DNA of 64,000 nucleotides from UBA7985 sp002690455 (GTDB taxonomy: Bacteria; Pseudomonadota; Alphaproteobacteria; UBA7985): NCBI GenBank assembly GCA_965662775.1, contig CBFIIW010000012.1, positions 1 through 64,000 on the forward strand, in the 5' to 3' direction. The notes under the pieces were generated by a model. That model saw only the letters and a program-made list of their open reading frames with translations, had not been told where the DNA came from and ran no database searches. How positions within the stretch are numbered: the first letter of the stretch is position 1; the number at the start of each line of letters is the position of its first letter. The translations under genes and the position numbers were made by a program. Of the stretch, positions 41,867-51,177 are shown one piece after another.

Positions 41867-42865
41867 TCAGGGATCCTGTGTTGTCAGCACGACCTTACCA
41901 ATCAATTTGCCAGATTCCATAAAGCGATGGGCTTGGGCGGCTTGCTCCAGCGGGAAAGTCGCCGCGATTACCGGTGCGATTTGGCCACCATTGAGCAACG
42001 GCCAGATTTGTTGCTTTAGTCCGGCTGCGAGCTGATTCTTGGCCTCGATTGATTGGGGACGCAGGGTTGATCCGGTGATGACCTGTCGACGGACCATGGC
42101 CACCGTAGCATCAAAACGGGCGTCCGATCCCCCCTGCGAGGCGATGAGCACCAGCCGTCCGTCGGTGGCCAGGCATCGTTGGTCGCGCGCGACATAGGGG
42201 CCGGCAACCATGTCCAGAATGACGTCGACGCCTGCTCCGTCCGTCAGCGCGAGCACGTCGTCTTCCCACGTGGCATCGGGGTAGAGCAGCGCCTGGTCGG
42301 CACCGAGGGTGCGACAGGCCTGAGCCTTTTCCTCTGTGCGCACGGTAACGATGATCTGCGTCGCGCCCAGCGCCCGTGCCATCTGGATTGCCGTTGTGCC
42401 GATTCCAGAAGAGCCACCATGGATCAGCACGCGCTCCCCCGCTTGAAACTGCCCCCTGACAAACAGGTTGCCGTAGACTGTAAAACAGGTTTCGGGCAGG
42501 GCTGCGGCCTGCACCGCCGTGTAGTCTCGGGGCCAGGGTAAGGCATGCTGCCAGGGTACGGTTACATGACTGGCGTAGCCGCCACCCGGGCACAGCGCTG
42601 TCATTTTCTGATTCAGCAGGCTTTTCGGCACGTCGGCACCCACCGCAATCACTTCACCCGCTGCCTCCAGCCCCGGCACGTCACTGGCGCCCGGCGGCGG
42701 ACGATAGCGCCCCTCCCGCTGCATGATGTCGGGGCGGTTGACCCCAGCAGCCTCCACCGCCAGCAGCACCTCACCCGGCCCCGGCGTGGGAACAGACCGC
42801 TGCCCGGGTTTCAAAACCTCGGGTCCGCCGGGTTTGGTAATCTCAATGGTTTTGGCAACGATCAC
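41867..42865 (-). CDS. NAD(P)H-quinone oxidoreductase, PIG3/MDR family
   Basis: A 332-residue zinc-independent medium-chain dehydrogenase. The N-terminal GroES-like domain (AAGVNRPDIMQREGRYRPPP) lacks the catalytic-zinc Cys/His set. The Rossmann domain has LIHGGSSGIGTTAIQMARAL, the typical quinone-reductase motif. TP53I3/QOR-type enzymes reduce quinones or enones with NADPH. It is divergent from the lipoprotein gene, sharing a roughly 100-base AT-rich promoter region. Confidence 0.9.
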   Translation of the reverse strand: MIVAKTIEITKPGGPEVLKPGQRSVPTPGPGEVLLAVEAAGVNRPDIMQREGRYRPPPGASDVPGLEAAGEVIAVGADVPKSLLNQKMTALCPGGGYASHVTVPWQHALPWPRDYTAVQAAALPETCFTVYGNLFVRGQFQAGERVLIHGGSSGIGTTAIQMARALGATQIIVTVRTEEKAQACRTLGADQALLYPDATWEDDVLALTDGAGVDVILDMVAGPYVARDQRCLATDGRLVLIASQGGSDARFDATVAMVRRQVITGSTLRPQSIEAKNQLAAGLKQQIWPLLNGGQIAPVIAATFPLEQAAQAHRFMESGKLIGKVVLTTQDP

Positions 42866-42967
42866 AGATTTAGCTCAAAATTAATAATTTCCTGTATTTC
42901 TGCAATAACGGCACCGCGATTGCACGGGTGATTATGCAACTTAGAAAAGACCATGGACTTTGGCAGA

Positions 42968-43501
42968 ATGAAACGGATTTTGATTGGTGCAGCCCTGTTG
43001 ACCACAACTTTTCTCGCTGCCTGCGGGTATTCGGACTTCTTCAACCCGGATCAACGCGAGGTCAGAGGTGAAACAGTGCCGTTATCGATCAACGAAATTC
43101 CGCACGCCGAAAAGGTGCTGTTTATCGACACCGAAAACGATCAGAAACTCGGTGAGCGCGACCTGTCGCGGCTGCTCTATGGCCAGACGTTGGTGTCCCG
43201 GTCCGTGGATGAGACTGCAGCCGTGCAGTATTCTTACTTTGCCCGCGACGGCCTATTGGCCATTAATCCGCGCCCGGGCCGGCTGGTTCTGGGAAGCTGG
43301 CGCATCGAGGACTCTAAGCTGTGCTACGATCTCAGCGACGATGAGTTCTGTTCCGCGCTGTACCGAACCGCCGCCAAGGTAGATCGGACACATCTGCTAT
43401 ATTTTGCTAGAGACGAAAGCCCGATCCGGCCCACGGTTTTCCTGGAAAGCACACAGTTGGGTGACACCATTACGATCGATCGCCTGCCCCCGACTCTGTA
43501 G
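42968..43501 (+). CDS. Hypothetical lipoprotein
   Basis: A 177-residue predicted lipoprotein: MKRILIGAALLTTTFLAAC with the lipobox Cys at residue 19. The mature part (VLFIDTENDQKLGERDLSRL, LVLGSWRIEDSKLCYDLSD) is mixed alpha/beta with no family that I recognise. An ATG 15 bases upstream is an alternative start; I prefer the Lys-Arg n-region. The two Cys in CYDLSDDEFCSAL may pair. Confidence 0.65.
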   Translation: MKRILIGAALLTTTFLAACGYSDFFNPDQREVRGETVPLSINEIPHAEKVLFIDTENDQKLGERDLSRLLYGQTLVSRSVDETAAVQYSYFARDGLLAINPRPGRLVLGSWRIEDSKLCYDLSDDEFCSALYRTAAKVDRTHLLYFARDESPIRPTVFLESTQLGDTITIDRLPPTL

Positions 43502-43740
43502 TCGAGACCGTCAAGCTCAGCCCGTGCAGCCTGCGGAGGACTGCACAGGATGCGTGGTGTTTCGAGACCAAAGGGAGGACTCGGCAGTGTCACGGACTAC
43601 TCATCGGACCGTCACAGCAGTAAAGATGCGGGAATCTGCGTGACTTTTGACCGTAAAATTCCATCGTCACAGCTTTTTCGTGCAGCTTTGTCCATGCACC
43701 TTTGACCATGCGCCCATGATTTGCGACCCTGTCCGTGATC

Positions 43741-43770
43741 GGCTATGAAATAGCCATGTAACAAACGTTT
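43741..43770. promoter_or_regulatory. Candidate operators upstream of the ABC ATPase gene
   Basis: GGCTAT-GAA-ATAGCC is a perfect 6-base inverted repeat, and 8 bases further on AAACGTTT forms a palindrome with a central CG as in LacI-family operators. Both lie within 50 bases of the start codon in a 289-base gap with no gene. The link to a regulator is inferred. Confidence 0.35.
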
Positions 43771-43790
43771 CATTCTTGGGAGTGCCGCAG

Positions 43791-44876
43791 ATGGCTGGTG
43801 TCCGCCTCATTAAGGCCGTTAAGGAATATGGTTCAACCCGCGTGATCCATGATGTCGACCTCGACATCGAAGACGGTGAATTTGCCGTTTTTGTCGGTCC
43901 CTCTGGGTGTGGCAAGTCGACCCTGCTGCGCATGGTAGCGGGGCTCGAAGATATCACCTCGGGCGATCTCCATATCGGTGATCAGTTGATGAACGATGTT
44001 CCACCGGCCAAGCGCGGTATCGCCATGGTGTTTCAGTCATACGCCCTTTACCCACACCTGACGACATTTGAGAACATGGCCTTTGGCCTGCGACTGGCCA
44101 AGCGCCCCAAGGCGGAGATTGAAGAGCGCGTGATGCGTGCTGCCGGGATACTGCAGATCGAAGAGCTGCTAAACCGTAAGCCCAAGGACATGTCTGGCGG
44201 TCAACGCCAGCGTGTCGCCATTGGCCGAGCGATCGTCCGCAACCCCGACGTGTTCCTTTTCGACGAGCCGCTCTCCAACCTCGACGCCAAGCTGCGGGTG
44301 CAGATGCGTCAAGAATTGGCTGAACTTCACGCCCGGCTCAAAACCACGATGATTTACGTGACCCATGATCAGGTCGAAGCCATGACCATGGCCGACAAGA
44401 TCGTCGTGCTGCGTGATGGCAACGTAGAACAGGTTGGCCAGCCACTGGACCTATACCACCGCCCGGCGAACAAGTTCGTTGCTGGCTTCATCGGCTCTCC
44501 GGCCATGAATTTTGTCTCCGGCGTCATTGCCGAAGGCGGAGATAAGAAGGCAAAGGTCAAGCTCGAAGGTGCCGACGGCGACATCATTGTTCCGCTGGCC
44601 CGTCCAGTGCAGTCGGGCGAGGCCGTTGCGCTGGGTATCCGTCCTGAGCACACCGCGTTGGTGGAGAAGAGCCCGCTGAAGGGAACCGTCACCGTGGTCG
44701 AACGGCTTGGGTCAGTTTCCTTTGCCTACGTCAAGGTTGGCGACAACACCCTGACGGTGCAGGCTGAGGGCTCCGAGGTGATTAAGGCCGGAACAAAGGT
44801 CGGCATCGACCTGCCCGCACCGCGCCTGCACATGTTCGGCGCTGACGGCACAGCACTAACGGCGGGCACACAGTAA
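43791..44876 (+). CDS. Sugar ABC transporter ATP-binding protein (UgpC/MalK type)
   Basis: A 361-residue ATPase: Walker A GPSGCGKST, signature MSGGQRQRVAIGRA, Walker B VFLFDEPLSNLDAK and the H-loop VTHDQVEAMTMADK. The C-terminal TOBE/regulatory domain (residues 240-361, with LGIRPEHTALV) marks the carbohydrate-uptake CUT1 subfamily. No permease or binding-protein gene is adjacent, so it must serve components encoded elsewhere. The ATG of MAGVRLIKAV has GGGAG 8 bases upstream. It precedes the Entner-Doudoroff genes, which suggests glucose or a glucoside as substrate. Confidence 0.92.
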   Translation: MAGVRLIKAVKEYGSTRVIHDVDLDIEDGEFAVFVGPSGCGKSTLLRMVAGLEDITSGDLHIGDQLMNDVPPAKRGIAMVFQSYALYPHLTTFENMAFGLRLAKRPKAEIEERVMRAAGILQIEELLNRKPKDMSGGQRQRVAIGRAIVRNPDVFLFDEPLSNLDAKLRVQMRQELAELHARLKTTMIYVTHDQVEAMTMADKIVVLRDGNVEQVGQPLDLYHRPANKFVAGFIGSPAMNFVSGVIAEGGDKKAKVKLEGADGDIIVPLARPVQSGEAVALGIRPEHTALVEKSPLKGTVTVVERLGSVSFAYVKVGDNTLTVQAEGSEVIKAGTKVGIDLPAPRLHMFGADGTALTAGTQ

Positions 44877-45000
44877 CGTCGGCCCTTCTGGTCGGAAGAA
44901 GTGATTTAAGCAGCCGCAACCGATTCCGGGGTGCCAACAGGCGCCTCGACTTTCGACTGCGCTGACCGGATAACCCGGTTTAACCTGAACACCTAAGATA

Positions 45001-45012
45001 GGGTGATCACCC
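45001..45012. promoter_or_regulatory. Palindrome covering the zwf ribosome-binding site
   Basis: GGGTGATCACCC is a perfect 12-base palindrome ending directly before the zwf ATG. The likely Shine-Dalgarno (AGGGTG) forms its left arm, so an operator or an RNA self-pairing could control zwf expression. Confidence 0.4.
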
Positions 45013-46491
45013 ATGTCGAAGATCATCGTTGTTGACCCCTTTGACTACGTTGTCGTTGGTGGCACCGGCGACTTGGCTAAACGAAAGCTATTTCCGGCAC
45101 TGTTCCACCGGGAGTCGGACGGCCAGTTGCCAGACCAGGCGCGGATCATTGGCGTGGCCCGCACAGAGCTCACTGATGCTGAATTCGTGGCTCAGGTTGA
45201 AGCCGCGCTGCAGGAATTTATTCCCGCCAAAGATCGCGACCCCGAAACATTAAAACGCTTTCTGGCTCGATTTTCTTACATGCCAAACAATGCCTTCACC
45301 AGCGACGGTTATTGGGCGCTGAAGCGGAAACTCGATGAACATCCTGACCGGGTTCGGGTCATCTATCTTGCGACCCCTCCATCACTGTTCGGGCCGATTT
45401 CGGCTTTCCTCGCTGAAGTTGGCCTGAACGGACCCAAGGACCGCCTGGTTCTGGAAAAACCCCTGGGGCACGACCTGCCCTCGAGCCAGGAGATCAACGC
45501 CTCTGTAGCCGACGCCTTTGAGGAGACGCAGGTTTACCGGATCGATCACTATCTGGGTAAGGAGTCCGTGCAGAACCTGATGGCGCTGCGCTTTGGTAAC
45601 GTGCTGTTCGAAAGTATCTGGTCTAAGGCCGTCGTCGATCACGTGCAGATTACCGTCGCCGAAGACATCGGTGCAGGCGAACGGGCCACCTACTACTCCA
45701 AATCCGGCGCGTTGCGCGATATGGTGCAGAATCACCTCGCCCAGTTGCTATGTCTGACTGCCATGGAAGCCCCGGCGAGCATGGACGCGGACAGCGTACG
45801 CGATGAGAAGCTGAAAGTCCTCCGCGCCCTCCGGCCGTTTTCTGCAGAGGACTTCCGGCTGAATGTCATCCGAGGTCAGTATCATGCTGGCAGAATCGAC
45901 GGTACGGCGGTCCCCGGCTACGCGGAGGAGTTGGGGGAGGCCACAACGACCGAGACCTACGTCGCGCTGAAGACCTATGTGGACAACTGGCGCTGGGCAG
46001 GAGTGCCGTTTTATCTCCGAACCGGAAAGCGCCTGCCGGTGCGGTCTTCGGAGATTGTGGTACATTTCAAAGCGATCCCGCACTCGATCTTCCGTCCCGT
46101 GACCGCCGATGCTGCCGTGCCAAATCGACTCGTCATTCGCTTGCAGCCCGATGAAGGAGTGAGCTTGCGACTGATGACCAAGGATCCCGGGCCCGGCGGC
46201 ATGCGCCTGCGGGCGGCGAGCCTCGACCTCTCGTTCAAAGACGAGTTCGAGTTGGAGCGTTTTCCTGATGCCTACGAACGCCTGTTGCTCGATGTAGTAA
46301 GGGGCAACCGGACGCTGTTCATGCGCCGGGACGAACTCGAAGCCGCATGGGCGTGGATGACTCCGGTCCTCGATCACTGGGCGACCAGCGATGATCGTGT
46401 TCAGGCCTACGCGGCCGGAACGTGGGGACCAGAGGCCGCGGTGGAAATGATTGGCCGCGATGGCCACAGCTGGCACGAGGCCATGAAATAA
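45013..46491 (+). CDS. zwf: Glucose-6-phosphate 1-dehydrogenase
   Basis: A 492-residue enzyme oxidising glucose-6-phosphate to 6-phosphogluconolactone. Coenzyme fingerprint VGGTGDLAKRKLFPALF and the catalytic RIDHYLGKESVQNL are intact, with the structural-signature LEKPLGHDL. First gene of the zwf-pgl-edd-glk run; with no gnd in the window, flux is expected to enter the Entner-Doudoroff path. Confidence 0.98.
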   Translation: MSKIIVVDPFDYVVVGGTGDLAKRKLFPALFHRESDGQLPDQARIIGVARTELTDAEFVAQVEAALQEFIPAKDRDPETLKRFLARFSYMPNNAFTSDGYWALKRKLDEHPDRVRVIYLATPPSLFGPISAFLAEVGLNGPKDRLVLEKPLGHDLPSSQEINASVADAFEETQVYRIDHYLGKESVQNLMALRFGNVLFESIWSKAVVDHVQITVAEDIGAGERATYYSKSGALRDMVQNHLAQLLCLTAMEAPASMDADSVRDEKLKVLRALRPFSAEDFRLNVIRGQYHAGRIDGTAVPGYAEELGEATTTETYVALKTYVDNWRWAGVPFYLRTGKRLPVRSSEIVVHFKAIPHSIFRPVTADAAVPNRLVIRLQPDEGVSLRLMTKDPGPGGMRLRAASLDLSFKDEFELERFPDAYERLLLDVVRGNRTLFMRRDELEAAWAWMTPVLDHWATSDDRVQAYAAGTWGPEAAVEMIGRDGHSWHEAMK

Positions 46492-46525
46492 GGCAGGAAA
46501 GAAGCCGGAAAACGGGGCACGATCG

Positions 46526-47212
46526 ATGATCATTGCAGAACACCTATACGCCTCCTCTGACGTTTTGGCTCACCGGCTCGCGTGGACCACGGCCAAGTCG
46601 CTGGTCGATGCCATCGCGCAGAACGGACAAGCGCGCCTGCTTGTCTCCGGCGGATCGACGCCCAAGGCGTTTTTTGCGGCGCTCGCCCAGCAGGCGCTGG
46701 CGTGGGAGAGGGTGACTATCGGCTTGGTAGATGATCGCTGTGTCGAAAGCTTTGATCCGAACTCAAACGCTAAGCTTGTCGGCGAAAATCTGCTGCTGGG
46801 AGAGGCTTTTAGCGCAACCTTCCAGCCGCTGTTCGACCCAGAACTGGGGATTGAGAAATCGGCGCAATGGGCCGCTGGGGCTGCGATGCGCCCGGACGTT
46901 GTCGTGCTGGGACTTGGTGGCGATGGCCATACGGCCAGCTTGTTCCCAGGATCACCGCAGCTTGAACAGGGGCTCTCGGCCGATGCCGCCGCCGTTCTGG
47001 CTGCTGAACCTACCATGGACCCTATGGTAACACGCCTTACCCATTCCGGTCCGTTTCTGGTGCAGGCGTCGCGCGTGTTTTTACATTTCGAAGGCGCAGG
47101 CAAGCGCGAGGTTTACGAAGATGCTCGCCTGCACGACCAGCCTTCGACCACGCCGATCTCCTGGTTTCTCCACCACCCCGACTGCCCGGTTGAAACATAC
47201 TGGGCGCCCTAG
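46526..47212 (+). CDS. pgl: 6-phosphogluconolactonase
   Basis: A 228-residue DevB-type lactonase: RLLVSGGSTPKAFFAAL, LVDDRCVESFDPNSNAKL and VLGLGGDGHTASLFPGSPQL are the family blocks (sugar-phosphate isomerase-like fold). It hydrolyses 6-phosphogluconolactone to 6-phosphogluconate. It starts 34 bases after zwf. Confidence 0.96.
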   Translation: MIIAEHLYASSDVLAHRLAWTTAKSLVDAIAQNGQARLLVSGGSTPKAFFAALAQQALAWERVTIGLVDDRCVESFDPNSNAKLVGENLLLGEAFSATFQPLFDPELGIEKSAQWAAGAAMRPDVVVLGLGGDGHTASLFPGSPQLEQGLSADAAAVLAAEPTMDPMVTRLTHSGPFLVQASRVFLHFEGAGKREVYEDARLHDQPSTTPISWFLHHPDCPVETYWAP

Positions 47213-47278
47213 TTGGTCACCCCATAGGCGAGAACCGCGCCCCTCTTGGCCAGCGGTTCCGATGAAAGATAAACAGCC

Positions 47279-49153
47279 ATGACCACGATGAACTCATCCA
47301 TTCGAGCGGTCACCGACCGGATCATCGAGCGCTCAAGACCCACACGGCAGGCCTACTTGGCCCGGATTGAGGCCGCACGTCGGAACAAACCGCTACGCAG
47401 TGAGCTTTCTTGCGGCAATCTTGCCCATGGCTTTGCCGCTTGTGGCATCGATGAAAAGAAGGCCCTGGCCAAGACCGACCAGCCCAACATCGGCATTGTC
47501 ACCGCCTATAACGACATGCTTTCTGCCCATCAGCCACTGAAGGACTATCCCGATATCATCAAGCAGACTGCGCTCGAGTGGGGCGGGGTGGCGCAGGTTG
47601 CCGGCGGCGTTCCGGCCATGTGTGATGGCGTGACGCAGGGGCAGCCAGGCATGGAATTGTCACTGTTTTCCCGCGATGTCATCGCAATGGCCACGGCAGT
47701 CTCGCTGTCCCACAATATGTTTGACGCGGCTATGTTCCTTGGAACCTGTGACAAGATTGTGCCTGGGTTGGTCATTGGTGCGCTTGCCTTTGGACATTTG
47801 CCGGCGGTCTTCCTGCCCGCGGGCCCCATGGGCACAGGTCAAACAAACGATGAGAAAGCCCGTGTCCGCGAGGCTTTTGCCAAGGGTGAAGTCGGCCGTG
47901 ATGCACTGCTTGAAAGCGAGAGCAAGTCCTATCACGGCGCAGGCACCTGTACCTTCTATGGCACTGCCAATTCCAACCAAATGCTCATGGAGTTCATGGG
48001 TCTGCACGTCCCTGGCACAACGTTCTTCGCCCCCGGAACGATAGCGCGCGACGCTGCAGTGAAGGAAAGCGCACGCGCGGTGCTGGACGCTATTGATCGA
48101 GGGCCGCGATACCGTCCCATCGGCCACGTGCTGGACGAACGTGCTTTCGTCAATGGGTTGGTCGGGCTTATGGCTACGGGTGGTTCCACGAACCTGACTC
48201 TGCACTTGATCGCCATGGCGGCGGCTGGTGGGATCCAGCTGAGCTGGGATGATATGAACGATATTTCCGAGGCCACGCCGTTGCTTGCTCGGGTCTATCC
48301 AAACGGTTCGGCGGATATAAACGCGATGGAAGCTGCGGGCGGATTGCCATTCCTGATCGACCAGCTCCGTGGCGCGGGTTTTCTGCATACCGATGTAATG
48401 ACCCTGACGGAAAACGGACTGGACGATTATGGTCGCGTTGCCACAGTCTCGGTTGACGGCACCCTGCGTTACGAGCCTGCACCGCCGGTCTCTGGCCTGC
48501 CGGATGTGCTGACCAGTGCCGACAAGCCGTTTCAGAGCAATGGCGGCTTACGGGTGCTGAGCGGAAATCTGGGACGCGCTGTCATCAAAGTCTCGGCCGT
48601 TGCCCCGGAAAATCGCATTGTTGAAGCTCAGGCGCGGGTCTTTACCGACCAGAACCAGATTCAGGCGGCCTTCAAGGCCGGCGAGTTGCATGGTGATTTC
48701 GTCGCTGTTTTGCGCGCTCAGGGGCCAAGGGCTAATGGCATGCCCGAACTGCACAAGCTGACCACGCCACTGAGCGTGCTGCAGAAGTTGGGGTTCAAGG
48801 TCGCGCTGGTCACAGACGGCCGCATGTCCGGGGCATCAGGTAAAGTGCCCGCCGCTATTCATTTGACGCCGGAAGCCATCGATGGTGGCCCAATTGCTCG
48901 TGTAAGGGACGGTGATCTTGTGCGGCTGGATGCCGAAGCCGGAACACTGGAAGTGCTGGTTGATGCTGCTGACTTTGATAACCGCCCGGCGGCTCTGGAT
49001 GACCTGAGCCAGAGCCATATTCTGATGGGGCGTGAATTGTTCGGTTCCTTCCGTAATGCAGTCGGTGATTCCGAAGCCGGTGCCGGCGTCTTTGGCGCGC
49101 CGGGACTGACGGTGCCTGTCCCTGCTGAGACTGAAAAAGCCGTCGTTGGATGA
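47279..49153 (+). CDS. edd: 6-phosphogluconate dehydratase
   Basis: A 624-residue [4Fe-4S] IlvD/Edd-family dehydratase converting 6-phosphogluconate to KDPG. Cluster and substrate motifs: GTCDKIVPGLVIGAL, GAGTCTFYGTANSNQM, MATGGSTNLTLHL and GRMSGASGKVPAAIH. The length and the Edd-specific N-terminus (TRQAYLARIEAARRN) distinguish it from IlvD. It sits between pgl and glk. Confidence 0.97.
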   Translation: MTTMNSSIRAVTDRIIERSRPTRQAYLARIEAARRNKPLRSELSCGNLAHGFAACGIDEKKALAKTDQPNIGIVTAYNDMLSAHQPLKDYPDIIKQTALEWGGVAQVAGGVPAMCDGVTQGQPGMELSLFSRDVIAMATAVSLSHNMFDAAMFLGTCDKIVPGLVIGALAFGHLPAVFLPAGPMGTGQTNDEKARVREAFAKGEVGRDALLESESKSYHGAGTCTFYGTANSNQMLMEFMGLHVPGTTFFAPGTIARDAAVKESARAVLDAIDRGPRYRPIGHVLDERAFVNGLVGLMATGGSTNLTLHLIAMAAAGGIQLSWDDMNDISEATPLLARVYPNGSADINAMEAAGGLPFLIDQLRGAGFLHTDVMTLTENGLDDYGRVATVSVDGTLRYEPAPPVSGLPDVLTSADKPFQSNGGLRVLSGNLGRAVIKVSAVAPENRIVEAQARVFTDQNQIQAAFKAGELHGDFVAVLRAQGPRANGMPELHKLTTPLSVLQKLGFKVALVTDGRMSGASGKVPAAIHLTPEAIDGGPIARVRDGDLVRLDAEAGTLEVLVDAADFDNRPAALDDLSQSHILMGRELFGSFRNAVGDSEAGAGVFGAPGLTVPVPAETEKAVVG

Positions 49154-49157
49154 ACGG

Positions 49158-50132
49158 ATGATGCGTGATGCTGTCCTCGTTGCCGATATTGGCGGCACAA
49201 ACGTTCGCTTTGGTCTGGGCACAACCCCAGACCAGCCGGTGCACCGTATCGCCAAGTACAAGATTAGTGATTTCCCGAACCCGGAAACTGCCGTTCGCCG
49301 CTATTTCGATGATCTCGGGCTGTCGTCCGGTGATCTGAAAGCGATCGGCCGAGCCTGCTTCTGTGCAGCTGGACCAGTGGAAGATGACGTGGTTGCCCTG
49401 ACCAATGGGTCGTGGCTGATTGACAAGGATCAGATTGCCCGTAGCTTCGCGCTGGAATTCACATTAATCAACGATTTCAGCGGATTGGCCTATGCGATCC
49501 CCTACCTGCCCGAGACGGAACTGCTGAAACTTGGTGGCGGAGAACCTGAGGCGCTCGCCCCTAAAGCCATCTTTGGACCGGGAACCGGTTTGGGGGTTTC
49601 TGGTGCAGTGCCTGACCGACACGGCGGCTGGATCACGCTGTCGGGAGAGGGCGGGCATGTTGCCTTTGCGCCGAGGCGCGAGCTGGAAGACCGGATTCTT
49701 GCAATCCTGCGCCGTCGGATCACGGGTGGCCGGGTGTCAGCAGAGCGAATCCTAAGCGGTGCGGGTCTAGAAATGCTGTTTGAAGCTCTCGCTGAGATCG
49801 AGCAGGTGCCGGTCCTGCCGCAATCGGCCCGTGAGATCGTGGAAACCGGTATGGCGAAAGAGGCGTCGCTGCAGCGTCAGACCATTTCGCTGTTTTGCGG
49901 CCTGTTGGGGAAGTTTGGCGGTGATCTCGCACTGACGCTAGGTGCGCGTGGTGGGGTTTACGTGGCCGGTGGCGTGGCACAGGCGCTGCAGGACTTTCTG
50001 CCATTATCGCCGTTCCGTGCTCGTTTTGAGGACAAAGGCCGCATGCAGAAGTTCAATGAGGACATTCCAACTTATTTGCTCATCGGAGAGACACCGGCAC
50101 TGACCGGCTGCGTGGCTGCCGCCCAGGATTGA
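49158..50132 (+). CDS. glk: Glucokinase
   Basis: A 324-residue ROK-unrelated bacterial glucokinase (GlcK/Glk type): LVADIGGTNVRFGL (phosphate 1), LINDFSGLAYAIPYL, FGPGTGLGVSG and LSGEGGHVAFAP. It phosphorylates glucose to glucose-6-phosphate, the substrate of zwf. The ATG lies 4 bases after the edd stop; another ATG follows immediately, and a TTG 12 bases earlier overlaps edd. Last plus-strand gene of the run. Confidence 0.95.
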   Translation: MMRDAVLVADIGGTNVRFGLGTTPDQPVHRIAKYKISDFPNPETAVRRYFDDLGLSSGDLKAIGRACFCAAGPVEDDVVALTNGSWLIDKDQIARSFALEFTLINDFSGLAYAIPYLPETELLKLGGGEPEALAPKAIFGPGTGLGVSGAVPDRHGGWITLSGEGGHVAFAPRRELEDRILAILRRRITGGRVSAERILSGAGLEMLFEALAEIEQVPVLPQSAREIVETGMAKEASLQRQTISLFCGLLGKFGGDLALTLGARGGVYVAGGVAQALQDFLPLSPFRARFEDKGRMQKFNEDIPTYLLIGETPALTGCVAAAQD

Positions 50133-50210
50133 TCAAAGGCTTAATCGCAGCCTGCTCAACCCGCTGACAATGGTGCCGTAAAGAAAATAGTGATCGGCGC
50201 CACCGCTCGC

Positions 50211-50516
50211 TTAAACTTCATCACCGCTGTCAAAGCTGCCGTCGTCGTTCAGCTGCCCTTCATCATTAAGGGTCTCAGTGAACTGTTCCAGCCGCTGACG
50301 CCACAGCTCATAGGCTTCGGTGATGACCTCGTCATCTTCATCCATGGCCAGCACGGTCGCAACTTCTTCATTGGTGAAACCCATGCGAAGCTTTTCCTGC
50401 AACACCGCAAGCGTGATCCCGGCCTTGGCAAGCGCGAGACGCTGCTCTGGCGTGGCGCGCTCCGCCATTTCACGCAGGTGCGTGGCGTCGGTCGGTAGAG
50501 AAGTTTCGGCGGTCAC
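50211..50516 (-). CDS. Acidic hypothetical protein downstream of eda
   Basis: A 101-residue protein with Ala/Leu/Glu-rich helices (LREMAERATPEQRLALAKAG, EVATVLAMDEDDEVITEAYE) and an acidic disordered end (NDDGSFDSGDEV). No signal peptide or motif that I recognise. It lies 10 bases after eda on the same strand, so it is probably the last gene of that transcript. Function unknown. Confidence 0.65.
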   Translation of the reverse strand: MTAETSLPTDATHLREMAERATPEQRLALAKAGITLAVLQEKLRMGFTNEEVATVLAMDEDDEVITEAYELWRQRLEQFTETLNDEGQLNDDGSFDSGDEV

Positions 50517-50526
50517 AGGCGTAGCC

Positions 50527-51171
50527 TCAGCGTTTGATCAGTTCTGCTGTTGAAATGGCAGTCCGCGCCAGTTCGGTCAACTGGCCCCAGTCACCGGCTT
50601 CAACGGCCGACGCCGGTACGACCCAAGATCCACCGACGACATCGCAGTTCGGCAAGCTCAGATAGTCTGCCATATTGCTGAGGGACACCCCACCGGTGGG
50701 GCAGAAACGCAGCGATTTGAACACGCTGATAAAGTTCTTCAGATAGGGGGCACCGCCGGACGCTTCAGCGGGAAAAAATTTCAAATTACGGTAACCCCGA
50801 TCCATCAACGTCTGCATCTCCGCGGGTGTGGCTGCACCCGGCAGGTAGGGCAGCTTAAGCGCTTCGGCCGCATCGAGCAGCGTTGCAGTGTGTCCCGGAG
50901 AGACGGCAAAGCGCGCACCTGCCGCCTGTGCGGCTTCCATCTGGGCGGGCGTGGTCACAGTGCCGACGCCGGGGATGGCGCCTTCGACTTGAGCGACGGC
51001 GGCGAGGGCCTCCATGGCCGCTGGGGTACGGAGTGTGATCTCGATGCAGGGCAGCCCGCCCGCGACCAATGCCGTGGCAAGTTTCTGTGCCTTGCTCGCG
51101 TCTTCGAGTACGACAACCGGAATCACCGGGGCAGTATCAATGACAAAATCCGTCTCTGTGGCGCTGCTCAT
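50527..51171 (-). CDS. eda: KDPG/KHG aldolase
   Basis: A 214-residue class I aldolase splitting KDPG into pyruvate and glyceraldehyde 3-phosphate. Catalytic Glu in IEITLRTP, the GTVTTPAQ strand and the Schiff-base lysine in NLKFFPAEASGG are present, with RFCPTGGVS as the phosphate site. It completes the Entner-Doudoroff pathway but faces the other ED genes, so it is expressed from its own promoter or that of the upstream monooxygenase gene, 6 bases away. Confidence 0.96.
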   Translation of the reverse strand: MSSATETDFVIDTAPVIPVVVLEDASKAQKLATALVAGGLPCIEITLRTPAAMEALAAVAQVEGAIPGVGTVTTPAQMEAAQAAGARFAVSPGHTATLLDAAEALKLPYLPGAATPAEMQTLMDRGYRNLKFFPAEASGGAPYLKNFISVFKSLRFCPTGGVSLSNMADYLSLPNCDVVGGSWVVPASAVEAGDWGQLTELARTAISTAELIKR

Positions 51172-51177
51172 GCTCGC

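Noticed and set aside
42953..42967. Five-residue longer start for the lipoprotein at 42968
   Set aside because: It adds MDFGR before a standard Lys-Arg n-region and has no better ribosome-binding site.
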